Shown here: in pieces, positions 32,241 through 47,253 of the stretch | Layout: the number at the start of each line of letters is the position of its first letter | Position numbering within the stretch: the stretch's first letter is position 1 | Source of the DNA: Brasenia schreberi | Lineage: Eukaryota; Streptophyta; Magnoliopsida; Nymphaeales; Cabombaceae | Direction of reading: 5' to 3' | DNA: 64,000 nucleotides | Assembly: GCA_036023115.1 (NCBI GenBank) | Contig: JAYKKT010000080.1 | Location: 10,252,501 to 10,316,500 of the forward strand | The notes under the pieces: model-generated | The model's database searches: none | What the model was told of the DNA's origin: nothing | Seen by the model: only the letters and a program-made list of their open reading frames with translations | Program-made: the position numbers and the translations under genes

Positions 32241-33849
32241 TACTGCGTAGGTGGCAAAAAATCAAGCACACTCCCAAGAAGTTCGAGAAATAGTGTAAAA
32301 GGGAGGCTTCTTTTTGCTATAGTAATTTTCTTGTTAATACTGGTCTTCAGGAGGTTGTTGTTGGATGGCATCTTCAAGCAAGCTTTCTTATTGTATTGCT
32401 TTGCTAATTAGGGGAACTAGTTTATTATTTCCTCGATTTGAAGTCAGAAACGATAGGTGGCCACTATTGTTTCTCTTCAAGGTCATGCTATAGCTAGACT
32501 AGTTCTAACAGATATTTAGTTCAAAGGTTTTTAGTATTAACATTTCACTACCTTCGTGAGAAAGAGTAGGGTGATGGACTGCAAAGCATCTCTCTCTCCG
32601 TCTTCTCTATGTGCGTGACATGGCCTGTTCGAATCAGCAGGTAGAACCAAACCACCATCGAAACTAGGAACCCTCCAGTTTAGTTATGGTTCATTGTTTC
32701 TGGAAACTGGCAGTTTGAAACTGTCATTGTCTCCAAAATACCTTATCACAAACAAGCCGGTAGATCATGGTAGAGAGCTTCTGTTTTGTGTAGGGAGTTT
32801 GACTCCTACAATGCACAAAGTACACTTACGCTATTTGAGAAAATAGTTTTAACTTTTAAATATCATTTTTGAAAACCTTTAAATGGTAGGTTGCTCCCCA
32901 CCAGCTACAATGGTGGAGAGTTCAAGTTTAAAGAGGTCTCAATGCCCTTCTATTTAAAAAAAAAGTTCTTAAAACTGGTGTTGACAGTTCTAGAACTGAA
33001 ACTACTCCAAAATCGCTAGTTTCAGAATTGGCCACAGGATGATACGGTCCCGGTTCCCGGCAACCCAGAACTAGATATATCTACGCATGTGTGTATTTAC
33101 GGCAAATGGGAGAAGCAGGTGCTCCTCAAAAAGTCAACAGGACCAAGTCCCCTCCCCAAACATGAAAAGAAAAGGTTTGCCTTCATATCCACCAAACAAC
33201 ACGAAAAGATTATCAGGTTGCGTTCTGGTTGGCGTGTTTCATGGACACAAAAAGACCTGATACAAGCACGACTCAACACGAAATTGCTAGTAATATAACG
33301 GCCAACGGGAAAACCCAGTAAAGCCCAATATCCATGTTTACGTCCACTCAAAGTTGCACCAGAAGAACCTGAACCTGTTTTTTCCGCACGAGAGCAAAAG
33401 AGACACAATACCTACAGGAACCCGATCTGATCAAAATGCATACCTGTGTTAGCCCAAGAAAACCAAAAGCACGCACACATATGCTCGGGTTGCTTTCAGT
33501 GAAAAGATTGATGGTGATATGATGATGGATATTAATGATCTCAGTCTAACGCACGATAAAGAGGTTTCTTTTCGTGCCTATTATTGAAAAGGATAGAGAA
33601 ACTTCTCCATTGATCTTTCCTGAGCCAAACGATCATGTTATTGTGGGGATGAAAAGTTTAGCTGTATGCAACACTTTCAAGATTAATTAAGCTGCATCTT
33701 TAGTGTTGAAATGCTAAAAATTATGCAGCCCTAGAAAGTAAAGGTTCAGGCCTAACTGTCACAAAGGCAAACCTGATCCTATTATTCGTCCTAGGGCACG
33801 GTCTGGAGGCCAATAATTGTATTCGTGCATTCTTATGATTACCCTATGA
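32241..33849. other. No gene recognised
   Basis: Frames are short and not protein-like. No LTR, TIR or RNA signal was recognised. A 103-residue minus-strand ORF at 33097-33408 has no recognisable domain. Confidence 0.4.
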
Positions 33850-35869
<2,020 letters not shown>

Positions 35870-36163
35870 ATGCCATGCATGCGGGTTCATCATATGAATG
35901 GTGGAATTGTAAGAAAGCAAAAACGAGGACTTTGTTTTCAGCTGCTGTTGATAGCTGTGCTTATTTCCACGAATACGAATCGATTTGCTTCCGCTGCAGA
36001 GACGCGGTTCCTCTCTCTCTTCTCTCTGTGTGTGTGTCGTACTGCAGAACAGGAAACCGTCGTACCTAAGCAGCAAGGAAAATCTCTCTACTATCGTACG
36101 CAGGAAAGTACTCTCAATTTTACGCGGCAAATGGAAACCTTGGGGCATGTCATTGTACACTAA
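35870..36163 (+). CDS. Candidate small secreted protein ORF (weak)
   Basis: An ATG at 35870 opens a 97-codon frame. Its N-terminus is basic (KQKRG) and followed by a hydrophobic run LLLIAVLIST and a small-residue cleavage-like site FASA-AETR, as in a signal peptide. The mature part is short and matches no family I recognise. It overlaps, in antisense, DNA immediately downstream of the MIR156 hairpin. A neighbouring frame stays open to 36,374, so a frameshifted or spliced version is possible. Chance occurrence is at least as likely. Confidence 0.2.
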   Translation: MPCMRVHHMNGGIVRKQKRGLCFQLLLIAVLISTNTNRFASAAETRFLSLFSLCVCRTAEQETVVPKQQGKSLYYRTQESTLNFTRQMETLGHVIVH

Positions 36164-36383
36164 AAGGACCAACTATGAATTCAAACTGTTGCAGGATCGG
36201 CTTCAAGCTCAAACGGCAGCTGCAACGATGAGAACCGATGCTTTGAAAGGCTTCATCAGTTCCTTCACTCGCCCTGAATCTTCCGCGTGCAAAGACTCCT
36301 GCAATCGTAACGTACAACACGCAGGTACATGCACAAATACACACGACATATATGTACAACTAGAATCTAATTAAAATGCGGGG

Positions 36384-36466
36384 TGACAGAGAGGAAGTGA
36401 GCACGCATAGCTTCAAGCATGAGTCTTCATGACTGAAACCCCATGTGTGCTCACTCTCTTCTGTCA
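36384..36466 (-). ncRNA. MIR156: MIR156 precursor hairpin
   Basis: On the minus strand, 36466-36447 reads UGACAGAAGAGAGUGAGCAC, the canonical 20-nt miR156, which represses SPL transcription factors and holds plants in the juvenile phase. The opposite arm (36404-36384) reads GUGCUCACUUCCUCUCUGUCA and pairs with it apart from a few mismatches and one bulge. The loop side continues the stem (GCACACAUGG against CUAUGCGUGC) and carries the GCUUGAAGCUAUG segment seen in many plant MIR156 precursors. The 5'-arm position of the mature strand also fits the family. No transposon structure covers this locus. The primary transcript limits are not visible. Confidence 0.93.
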
Positions 36467-36600
36467 CCTCCACTAATCTGCACGTACCACAAGAACTATA
36501 CCACCTGAAACCGAGAACCCTCGCTAGCCTCTTACTTTCTTCAGTACTCAATGATCTTTCTCTCTGTCTCTCTGCCGCTGAGGGTTAGCTCAGCATGGGT

Positions 36601-36608
36601 ATAAATAT
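36601..36608 (-). promoter_or_regulatory. Possible TATA element upstream of MIR156
   Basis: An AT-rich TATTTATA (minus strand; TATAAATA on plus) lies about 140 bp upstream of the mature sequence. A CT/GA-rich leader-like stretch sits between, at 36555-36580. Distance and setting suit a Pol II miRNA promoter, but the plus-strand reading is the more canonical TATA form. Confidence 0.35.
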
Positions 36609-38312
36609 CTGTTCAAGGTATGAGAGTAAAGGTGGTGGTGAGCTCATGGACCTTTCTTTTCCAATTAAAAACTGGAACTTTATTTCCTGATGAATCGATT
36701 TGATGCCATATCTTGAGCTATTCTCAGATTAAGCAACAAGCTTTCGAAAATAACGTTGCATTATTTCCATCACATATTCTGCAACACCACCATCCTTAAA
36801 TCCCTTAATTAAGTTCGTCTGCCCACTAATTCCTCTGCCAAATATGACTGGTCCATTATTGGTTCCAGCTTTTGTGCTTATTTCTTAAGAAAAAAGGAAA
36901 ACTCGTTGACTGTTTTTCTTGAGTTGTGAGCATTTACAAGGATTTGATAGTTTTTAAATGAATATTATGGTTTACCTCGGTTTACATCTTTTCGGGCATT
37001 GAACAAAAGCATCAAAGTCTATGTAGAGCGTGCAATAATCCATCCTATTTGGGCACCGATTAAGAAAATCCATAGTGCTGTTCATGGGATGCTTTGTAAT
37101 TGGACCACATACGCGTGCAGCAGGGAAGAGGGAGAAGACGTTTTTAAAACTAAAAGCTTGTGGTCCTCTTCTGATTCCAGTATGAGTAAACTATCGAATC
37201 CCCTTCAAAAGTATTGCATTAAACAATTTGACATATTTCCATTCTGGGAGGATAATATGAAATTGAATCTCCTCTCTGTCATCACAAAATGTATGCTCTA
37301 GTACAATGAGATGACTAGCAGCCATTTGCTTAATCTGATAAATATATACTGTTAGTGAAATATTAGAGGAAGAAATCTTTACTGGATTCAACCTTTATTC
37401 CCTGGATCCTTCAAAAAGAAAAACTTGGCACATGCTTTCAGACTGGCGAACCCTATCATCAGTACAACAAAAGTTGGTTCTTCGGGCACGCTTTCAGAAA
37501 AGTCTCAGAGCAGCTACAGTTAGAAAATGGATTAGCAGAGTGCCTGAAACAACGATGTCTCCAAACCGGTAACATGGAACTGTCTTTGGCCAAGCATGAC
37601 AAGAGATTGACAGTGATTCTTTGATTTTGTACCACATTTAAGTACACAGTATAGTTGAAGGCCACTCCATGAAAAGGGAGAAACATATTCCACCCGACGA
37701 GAATTAATGGACTGTTTGTTTTGAGAAAATCTAAATTGCTAGTGTCTGATTATCTATTGGGTTGTTGGAGATAAACATCCCAGATATAAATATCCAGGTG
37801 TTGATTGCGTGGATGTCGAAGGCATTATATTGAACTAATCCAACAGCGGGAAGTGGAAAATCTCTTTTAATATCCTACCATAAGATTAAAATGAAATCCG
37901 AAATCTGATTAAACATTTCTGGGATTTAAGTTAAGCTTGCGTGTAACATGAGTAAAATGATTAATCGCAATACGCATATCAAATCATTATGCTAAGATAA
38001 GATGATATCGATGATCTTTGGTAATAATATTAAACGTTAAAGGGATGGCATCAGTAGCTCTTCACCTACTGTAGTCCTAGCGGTTGGATATATGTATGTT
38101 TCAGTTTTTTTTGCGTAATTTTCACCCAACTGAGCACGTCTAGCATATTTTCTTCACAGTAACAGGAACATTATAACTGACTCCACCATCGAGTTCACGG
38201 AACTCATATATTACATCCCCACTTGTTTGACACTATACTTTGATTCTGTCCTTCTAAAAGGAAGGTCGGCTCTCACAATTCTGTCTCAATAATCGTAAAA
38301 GAAGGCTCATTC
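36609..38312. other. Upstream region of MIR156; no gene recognised
   Basis: No recognisable protein or repeat. It is the natural place for MIR156 promoter and enhancer sequence. A 100-residue plus ORF at 36999-37301 and a minus ORF at 37459-37686 show no domain. Confidence 0.4.
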
Positions 38313-39319
38313 TTGAGACCTCTTTCTTTCCCAAACCGTTTCCACACTTTCTTTTTGTGCTTTTTCTTTCGTTTTCTTGAGATTCAAGCCTCTAACACAA
38401 CCTTAAAGCTTTTTTCTAGCATTTACCAGAATATACCACAAAACCTTAAGGATCGTTTAAAATCCGAATTTGTACTCTCTTCTCTTCAGAACATTTTCTC
38501 TCACAATATCATCAAAAACATTTGGAAGTTTGTGAAATCCAAGTCTTATTTCTCACCCAAACCAGTTTTCTACTATTTACCTCAAAAGTCATCGAACTCA
38601 GTGGCTTCTGAAAGAGATCTGGTGTGTAATAAGATAATTAGTTGGTGAATGAGTACGGCTATTATGAGCAAATTAAACATAGAGGCATTTCCTTCATGAA
38701 GCACAATTTTTCTGGGACCAACAAAGATTCTAAGGCATGTTTGCGTACGCCCCGGCAAAGAGATGAAGCAAGAAACAAAGAATAAAAAGGTGAAATGAAT
38801 CAAAGAGGAGAAATAAGAGGTTGAGAGTAGGAGGAGACTTCACGTGAGATGGATGGAGAAGGTGTTTGACTTGATGACATCAAAGAGAACGAGAAAGAAA
38901 TGAAGGATCCTAGGCAGCTGAGGAAGCGTAGAGAGAAGGAAAAGTTTGTAGTTGTCGGCACTGGCAATAGTGCGGTTCAATAGATTGCAAGAGCCCCTTG
39001 GTCATGGAAGGGGTAGGAGAAGAAGTAGCACTGGCATTGGTCGGTATTTTTCATCAAGGATGGGCCTTTGAACTCAACCAATATTAGATTCACTATGGCT
39101 TGAGAGAATTGATCTCAAGTGTGTTGAAATTGTTTTACGAAAATTTCTTTTCTTTTAATATTATAAATTTCTTTTCCTTTTAAGGCATGACAATGTCATA
39201 ATTAATGTAGGAGTAAGCTATAAGGTCTGTGCTCATAATGTATGAGGGTAAATTATTACAAAAATGGGTTGGAAATATTAACGTACAGACCAATGAATTT
39301 AAGGAGCATTAGAAGATTA
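38313..39319. other. Unassigned stretch with one 111-codon ORF
   Basis: An ORF at 38313-38648 (+) starts with a hydrophobic Phe-rich run and has no recognisable domain; the composition looks like chance. The rest lacks coding signal. Confidence 0.3.
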
Positions 39320-39860
39320 CAGTATATTCTATTATGGCCGATGACGGATAGATGGATCTCGTAGATCATTGGTAAATTTCTTGGTGTATTATTTGGAAAA
39401 AAAAGGTTTTTGAGATCCTATTATTTGTTTAGAATAGACAGTAGCAACAGCTAAGCTTTTTCTATTTGTCTAGAATAGACAAAACTATAAAATTTACTCT
39501 TTATTTTTTAGGAGATTGTGATGAATGTTGACATGAATGATGTGTTTCAATTTATTATTGATAATGTTACAAATTATAAAGTGACAAGTAAGATGCTTAA
39601 GAAAAATCATCCATTTTATTGTGTGGATTCCTTGCTTTTGCTCATGGTATAGACTTAAGTATATCACTAAAATAAATGTGGTTAGTGGGGCTATTGTTGA
39701 CCATTCATCTATCTTCTACTTTTTGTCTCACAGTATCCAAAGGAAGAAGTTGGTAGTGGTGATGATGATCCATATCCAAATTACATTAAAGCCTATGCAT
39801 TTGTTACTTATGGCCCACAACATGTGGATTGATAGAATTATTTTGGTGGCCATTTAATGC
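39320..39860 (+). pseudogene. hAT-type transposase remnant (DUF659-like region)
   Basis: Scattered plus-strand segments match the conserved middle of plant hAT transposases. An IMADDG-like segment near 39335 stands where the family has a Ser/Ala-Asp-Gly-Trp motif, followed by KFLGVLF-like residues. VFQFIIDNVTNYKVTSKMLKKNHP near 39545-39615 matches the VTDNA..NYV..G..L region. A GSGDDDPYPNYI segment near 39755 may be the C-terminal part. Terminal inverted repeats and an 8-bp TSD were not found. Stops and frame changes show a long-dead copy. Confidence 0.55.
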
Positions 39861-42205
39861 AATAGCTTGTGAATGTATGAAATTATGACTTATCACTTAT
39901 GGGTGGGAACTTGTATACTTATGGTTTTCCTTTTGTTATTTGCAAGTTAGTTGTTGACTTGGTTGTGTTTATGAACTATGTTTTTCTTCTAAAGTTAATT
40001 GTTGGTAACTTAGTTCTTATTGTTATTTGTCCTGTTAATTATTAGTATTGCATTTGTATATATAATTTGTGTTTTTTTGTGTTATATTGCATATTTGGGC
40101 ATGTTTCTAATTTTCTTATTTTTTTTCTTCTATTTTTACCTATTTGTTATTTTAATTTTTTTTAATTTAAGGCATTAAATAATTTAAAGAATACCATATC
40201 TAATTATATGGTATTTAATGACAATTAGATTGCATATGGGGTCTGATACGGTATTTAACCTAAAATAATTAACTGAAGTTATTAAATGATTAGATTGATG
40301 CAATTAAATGTTTCATAATTAGCGAGCTAAAATTATTGTTATTGTCATAATCTAAACTTTTCATAGGTTCATAAAAAAGCGAGCAGAACACTAGTTTGAA
40401 GTTAGGCAAACGTCATTTTGCCTATCAAATATACATAGAGAGAGAGAGAGAGGAGGGGGAGAGAAAGAGGAGAGAAAGAGTGTCTTAGTTAGATAATGCA
40501 CTTTGGTGCATAATCTTGCTAAAACATCTCCGAAGATTCAAATCACTTTGCATATATAATACAGTCCTCAACTTGGTTATCTATTTTGTTGCCAGACTCA
40601 CATATAACCCCAATGTATAATCATAAGTCTTGCTTCTTTTAGCTTCCAAATTTCGTATCTTGTTCCGGTTCTTGCTCCAAGAAAGAGAAAAAACCAATTA
40701 TGTCTTAAACTTTTTTATGTTCTTATTTGTCTTCCTTTGTTTCAATGAGAAGCTCTAAAAACCTAGATGATAATGCACTAAAAACAGTAGAGAAGGACCT
40801 CAACAGTATCCAAGGCAACAATAAAGCATGATACCTTTTGGGAGTTCAATGCTAATACGGCATAAGATACAGGTCTGAAACTAATGTGTGTGTTTTTGTG
40901 GGTAAACCCTGCATCTATGTCATACACTACAAGTAGATAATGAAACAAAGGTGTGTGAGTGTGTGTGTGTGTGTGTGTGCACGTGCTGAATGCCACCCAT
41001 ATTTCTTCCCCATGGGAAAAGCTAAGGGTGTGTGTATATGTGGGAGAGACCTTCAAAATATAATATGTTGCAGGTATGGTGTAGGATATCACGAAAGATG
41101 GGCTTAATGAAGTTTTATTTACGAAAGTGAGCATCAGCTCATGTTCTTCTTGTTGCATAATCATATTATAAAGAGAGTTCTCCGGATTATTCAAGCTTGT
41201 GAAGCAGTCAGAGTTCCTATTAGTTTAAATATTGAGATACTGTCACTTTATTGCACACAAGTGATAAGATTCTATATTCATTTGTTCTACGCTAAACCTC
41301 CCATATGAGAAGTCATAGATCTTCGGCTGATAAACAAGCTGAACAAACCGAACAACCCCCGTTCGTTTGCTTCGCTCATTTTTTAACAAAACTTGCTAAG
41401 CTACCCATTAATGAACAACCAAAACATGTTCACAAACAGCTCATCATGCTTTTATGAGTGAGGTTGAAACTATTTTTGTGTATGTGCGCATTTGCGTATG
41501 TGTGAGAGAGAGAGCACCCTAAATAAAAGAGACCTTCATTTACAAATGCATTCAAACTATGACCTCAGACGATAGATTGTTGAAGTTCCTCAATGGCTTA
41601 GAGTCCTGGCAAAACAAGAGCTTAACAGGGTGAACTCGGCCACCCATTGAGACTATTATGATGGCAAAACATTTACTTGATAATTGTTGGCTGAATAATC
41701 CCAAAAAATCTGGTAATGACACAAAAAGAAGGAATGGTGGAAACACGAAATTTCGGCATGACAAATGGAATGATGCACCCTAACTTAGCCCTTGAATTTT
41801 AAATTCAAGATAAATATCGATTGTGTAATAGTTTAAGGCCTCAAATTTGTAGACTGCCACAATTTTAAGCCACAGATTTAAAAATTTGCTTTAGGCCTCA
41901 ACTTCTTGGAGCCACGACAGGCAGTGACAAGCAAAAACTATCAGCAACTCAGTTCATTTAGCAGTCTTATATGGATCAGGTTGCATACCCTTATATTTTT
42001 GGTGATTCTCCTTATCATTTATGTGTATGTTTATTTAGGAACAGAAAGATATGCATTTACTAGTAACTTATACCTAAATCTATCTTGAACCGGACTTGCC
42101 TAAAACATGGGGATGGCAATATTGACCCAGTCCATGCAACCCCAAACCAGCTAGGATACTTGACACGATCATGTTTTGCATTATGAGGATAAAATGTCCC
42201 GAATA
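39861..42205. other. AT-rich intergenic DNA with short microsatellites
   Basis: Contains an (AG)n run at 40436-40453 and a (GT)n run at 40951-40979. A palindromic ATACCATA..TATGGTAT lies near 40190-40215. The 138-residue minus ORF over 40778-41194 includes a Thr-His run translated from the GT repeat and is not a gene. Confidence 0.5.
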
Positions 42206-42322
<117 letters not shown>

Positions 42323-42330
42323 AAATAGTA

Positions 42331-42542
42331 TATGCGTACACCAATCCATGCTTAAAGATCTCAACCGTTCGATCTTAAAGATCAAATATTGAGATTTTTT
42401 AGTCAAAAAAACAACTTATACTACATCCATTTCTTGTGACTGTAAAAAGTACCAACATATCCTTTTGCTTTTGAGATTTAGATTTCAACATCATACGGTT
42501 GAGATTTAAAAGAATATTTAAGCATCGGTTGATGTGAGTATG
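42331..42542. mobile_element. MITE candidate, about 210 bp
   Basis: The left end and the reverse complement of the right end share CAATCCATGCTTAAA / CAACCGATGCTTAAA, then ATCTCAACCGTTCGAT / ATCTCAACCGTATGAT. A short insertion near 42505-42515 separates the two blocks on the right side. No coding capacity. Microsatellites border it on both sides, so TSDs cannot be read with confidence. Confidence 0.5.
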
Positions 42543-42558
42543 AACTACTCTCTCTCAC

Positions 42559-42587
42559 TATATATATATATATATATACACACACAC
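42559..42587. repeat. (TA)n(CA)n microsatellite
   Basis: A TA run passing into CACACACACG, following a CTCTCTCTC stretch. Confidence 0.9.
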
Positions 42588-43201
42588 GCACCCTGTCACC
42601 AGTTGGAGAAAAAGAGAACCCGCCTCTTTAAGGGTCGTCAGCGCCTTGTACTTGGTGTTCTCGTCCCCAACCCACTCCATTACGATCCCTACATAGACAC
42701 AAGCAGCCACAACGCTCCGAGCTTTGGTCACAAGTTCAATATCTGACCTAACAATTCAAAAGGAAAATGCACCTAGCACAATAGATTGGCTAGATAAGGG
42801 ATGGATTAAAGGTATCATCCGAGAGGTGTAAACTAATGCTTATTAAATTTCAGAGGAATTATGGGTGAGATCATTAAACTTTATTCTCAAAACGTGAACG
42901 AGGGACCATGCTGTATCTTGACCCACTTTTGCTTCGCTTGATTAGTTTTATTTATCCACTTGCCAGACATTCGTTGCACACATGTAATAGAGTTTCCAGC
43001 TACCATCGGACCATCAGAGAGTTGATTTTGAAAAGTGCATTGTGTTGTTGCCATATGTGTGCTGGAGGCGACGCAAGAGAGTGAGCACACAAAGCCCTCC
43101 CTTGCATGGTAGTGCATGCTTGAAGCTCCACGGGCTTAGTTTCTGTCAGACAATGTTTGAAGAATAATTGTCCATGAACAAGTTTCTTATCTTGTCCATC
43201 A

Positions 43202-43207
<6 letters not shown>
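42588..43207. other. No gene recognised
   Basis: Short frames only. The minus ORFs here owe their Tyr-Ile runs to the neighbouring AT repeat. Confidence 0.4.

Positions 43208-43275
<68 letters not shown>
43208..43275. repeat. (AT)n microsatellite
   Basis: Uninterrupted run of about 68 bp. Confidence 0.95.
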
Positions 43276-43277
<2 letters not shown>

Positions 43278-43280
43278 AGG

Positions 43281-43429
43281 AAACTAGGTTATACTCAATC
43301 AGTTTGGTATTCAATCGGTACTTCCAGTGTAAAAATGGTGGAACAACATGCAACGAATGCAATGGGGCCCACCACTTTACACTATTTCATAGCTATTAAG
43401 TATGATACTCATTTACTATAACCTAGTTT
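43281..43429. mobile_element. Short MITE candidate with 13-bp perfect TIRs
   Basis: AAACTAGGTTATA at 43281-43293 and its exact reverse complement at 43417-43429 enclose 123 bp of non-coding sequence. No clear TSD was found, and the left flank is a microsatellite. Confidence 0.4.
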
Positions 43430-43663
43430 TGTTTATAGATATATTGGTAAATACTCATATCCTATCTGTACTCAAATATATTTTATCATCTCAATCATCC
43501 AATCTTTTGAGATGATAATGTAAAAAATGTTTAGTACATATTATACATTAAATAGAAAGTATAAGAGCACTTTTAATTCAAATCTTTACTATTGATCATG
43601 CTAAAAGATAGAGGTGCTTAGTAGATTTGAGCACAGAGAAAGCTTGAGCATTTACCATTACCT

Positions 43664-45235
<1,572 letters not shown>

Positions 45236-45248
45236 GGGTTGTCTGGCT
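45236..45248. repeat. Left TSD of truncated LINE
   Basis: GGGTTGTCTGGCT here and GGGTCGTCTGGCT at 45697-45709 differ by one base. Confidence 0.75.
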
Positions 45249-45696
45249 AATATTATAGCGCAACAATGTACAAAAGATGTACAAATTAGGAGTGGCAGTT
45301 AACCATCAACATGTACAAAAGATGTTTCTGACAGAAATGAAGATGTTGAGATGGATTAGTGGTCATATAAGAAAAGACTGTATACATAATGAAGTTATTA
45401 GAAACAAATTAGGAGTGACACCAATAGAGGATAAAATGAGAGAATATCGTTTAAGATGGTTTGAACATATAGAAAGAATATCAGAAGAAGAATCTGTAAG
45501 AAGATATGAAAACTAAATTTAGAAAGTATTAAAAGAGGTAGAGGACGACTACAAAAGTGTTGGAAAGAAACAATAAAGAATGATCTAGCTTATTGTGAGT
45601 TAGCTGCTAACATGGCACATGATAGAGCTATGTGGAAACAAAGAATCCATGTAGTCGACCCCGTCTAGTATGGGAAAAGGCTTCGTTGTTGTTGTT
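45249..45696 (+). mobile_element. 5'-truncated RTE-clade LINE (3' end)
   Basis: Encodes the C-terminal tail of an RTE reverse transcriptase: MKMLRWISGHIRKD near 45338-45380, NKLGVTPIEDKMREYRLRWFEHIERI near 45400-45480, then frame-broken residues ending near IHVVDPV. The DNA ends in GCTTCGTTGTTGTTGTTG, the characteristic RTE tail. Near-perfect 13-bp TSDs flank it, so this is a classic truncated insertion by target-primed reverse transcription. It is of the same clade as the 5' half at 1.9-3.2 kb but is an independent copy. Confidence 0.9.
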
Positions 45697-45709
45697 GGGT
45701 CGTCTGGCT
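45697..45709. repeat. Right TSD of truncated LINE
   Basis: See the left copy at 45236-45248. Confidence 0.75.
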
Positions 45710-45796
45710 CCTATTGGATAAGATTCTGATCTAATAGAAGCCGTATGTCATCTCTTTTATTTACTAGGGGTAGATTAGTCTTTCAAGCTATAAACC

Positions 45797-45850
<54 letters not shown>

Positions 45851-45998
45851 CCTTAATTGTAATCAACATTTTTAAGTGAAATAAAGAGAAGAGAGAGGAC
45901 AACAACACAAGAGGGAAGCGTCAACCCTCTGTTCACTTTAGTAATGGATATTTTCATATGTTTTTGACGTGTTTATGTTTTTGGGTTGTTTACCAACA
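45710..45998 (+). repeat. Ty1/copia 5' LTR, right part
   Basis: Sequence ending in TACCAACA directly before a PBS is the end of a copia LTR. The LTR start is not certain; it may lie left of the LINE near 45,200, which would place the LINE inside the LTR. It includes an (AT)n run at 45799-45848. Confidence 0.6.
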
Positions 45999-46010
45999 TG
46001 GTATCAAAGC
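45999..46010 (+). other. Primer-binding site for initiator Met-tRNA
   Basis: TGGTATCAAAGC differs by one base from the standard TGGTATCAGAGC of plant copia elements. Confidence 0.8.
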
Positions 46011-46206
46011 CTAATCCCTGCAATTAGGGCATATTTTTATGATTCTACCGCAGTTCTCAATGAAAAAAAGTGTGTAGGGCACCATGAACCAGTTGCAGTC
46101 TGCAGAAATTTCAATTATGTCAGTTTTATCTTCACGAATAATCGTTATGAAAAAGAACTTATGAAAAAAGGAGAGTGAAGACTTTTTCTAGCCCTAGAAG
46201 AAAGGG

Positions 46207-46960
46207 GTTTTCTTCGTGTCCGATAAAGGAAAAATGGTAAACTATGGAGAAAATGTTATTTCAGATAAGAGAGAAGGATTTCACGTTATAAACATAAAAT
46301 TAGATGATAGAAATTACCTAGAATGGGTCAGATTGATTAAACTGGTTGTTATGACAAGGGGGCAATAGGATTATTTGACTAGAGACATTCTCACTCCCCA
46401 CTTAATTGATCATTTTTGTTCTAAATGGCGTAGGAAAAACACCCTAGTAAGTGCATGGCTCATCCAGTCCATGACACCATCCATTGCAAGTACTTTTATG
46501 TTTCTAGAATCAGCCAAAGACATCTGGGCAGTTGTTCATGATGCGTATGCTTAGAAGAAGAATATTATAAAAAAGTATGAGATTATAGAAAGAATCCACA
46601 AATGCAAACAAGGGAGAAGATCAGTGAGTGACTACTATATAGAATTTTGTGGAAGAATTACAGTACTACTCAAAGACCAAATGTCAAAGTTGTATGAAGG
46701 AACAAACTAGTAAGCTTGAAGAATGGAAAGCGTTTGGTCTTTTATGGGCAGCTCCTCAGAATACGAGACAGTGAAGAATAATATCCTAAGTAGAGAAGAA
46801 CTTTCTTCATTGAGTATAGTATAATAGAAGACATTTAGAGAAAGAAGAAAAAATAAGCCAAGAGACGACTACATTTGTGGGCAAAAATGTGCCTAATTAT
46901 TCAAGATATCATAGTAGAGGAGGCTATAGAGGTCGTGGTAGAGGTTGGTGATGAAGAATA
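46207..46960 (+). pseudogene. Ty1/copia gag
   Basis: The plus strand reads as a copia gag. LDDRNYLEWVRLIKLVV is near 46295-46345, AWLIQSMTPSIAS near 46452-46490, and AKDIWAVVHDAYA near 46512-46550. The YEIIERIHKCKQGRRSVSDYYIEF block is near 46577-46645. An Arg-Gly-rich tail RGRGRGW lies near 46930-46950. Stops (for example TAG near 46366 and 46552) show decay. Pol is missing because another LTR sequence starts at about 46,981. Confidence 0.8.
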
Positions 46961-46980
46961 TGCTTATCTAGTGTTCTTTG

Positions 46981-47253
46981 TGTTAGATTTATGTTTTTAG
47001 GTATTATTGTACTCACCCAAAACTTTAGGGGCATTTTGGTAATTTTCTATACTAGGGGTATTTTGGTCATTTTGGTCAAATTCCATTTTATAGTTCCCTA
47101 TATAAGGGCTGGTAGGTTGTATTAGATTGTGAGGTTGTGTTGTAAGTGAGAGTGGAGAAGAGGGGGGCTTCCTTCAATCCCTCATTTTTCCTCTTTAATA
47201 TTAGTCTTATTTTGTGTGTTTAATCTCCTACAATGCTTCTCTGAATTACAACA
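46981..47253 (+). repeat. Short LTR (about 273 bp) of a further element
   Basis: Starts TGTTAGATTT, contains a TATATAAGGG promoter-like stretch near 47098, ends ATTACAACA, and is followed at 47254 by TAGTATCAGAGC, one base off the initiator-Met PBS. The partner LTR was not found in the window. The left flank is copia gag, so this element inserted into that gag. Confidence 0.7.

Noticed and set aside
36360..36551. 63-codon minus ORF across the MIR156 hairpin (possible miPEP)
   Set aside because: It begins at TTG rather than ATG and overlaps the hairpin itself, whereas known miPEPs are reported upstream of the hairpin.
36584..36600. GGGTTAGCTCAGCATGGGT, resembling a tRNA D-arm
   Set aside because: No matching B box, acceptor stem or anticodon arm nearby.
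40778..41194. 138-codon minus ORF with a Thr-His run
   Set aside because: The run is a translated (GT)n microsatellite and no domain is present.
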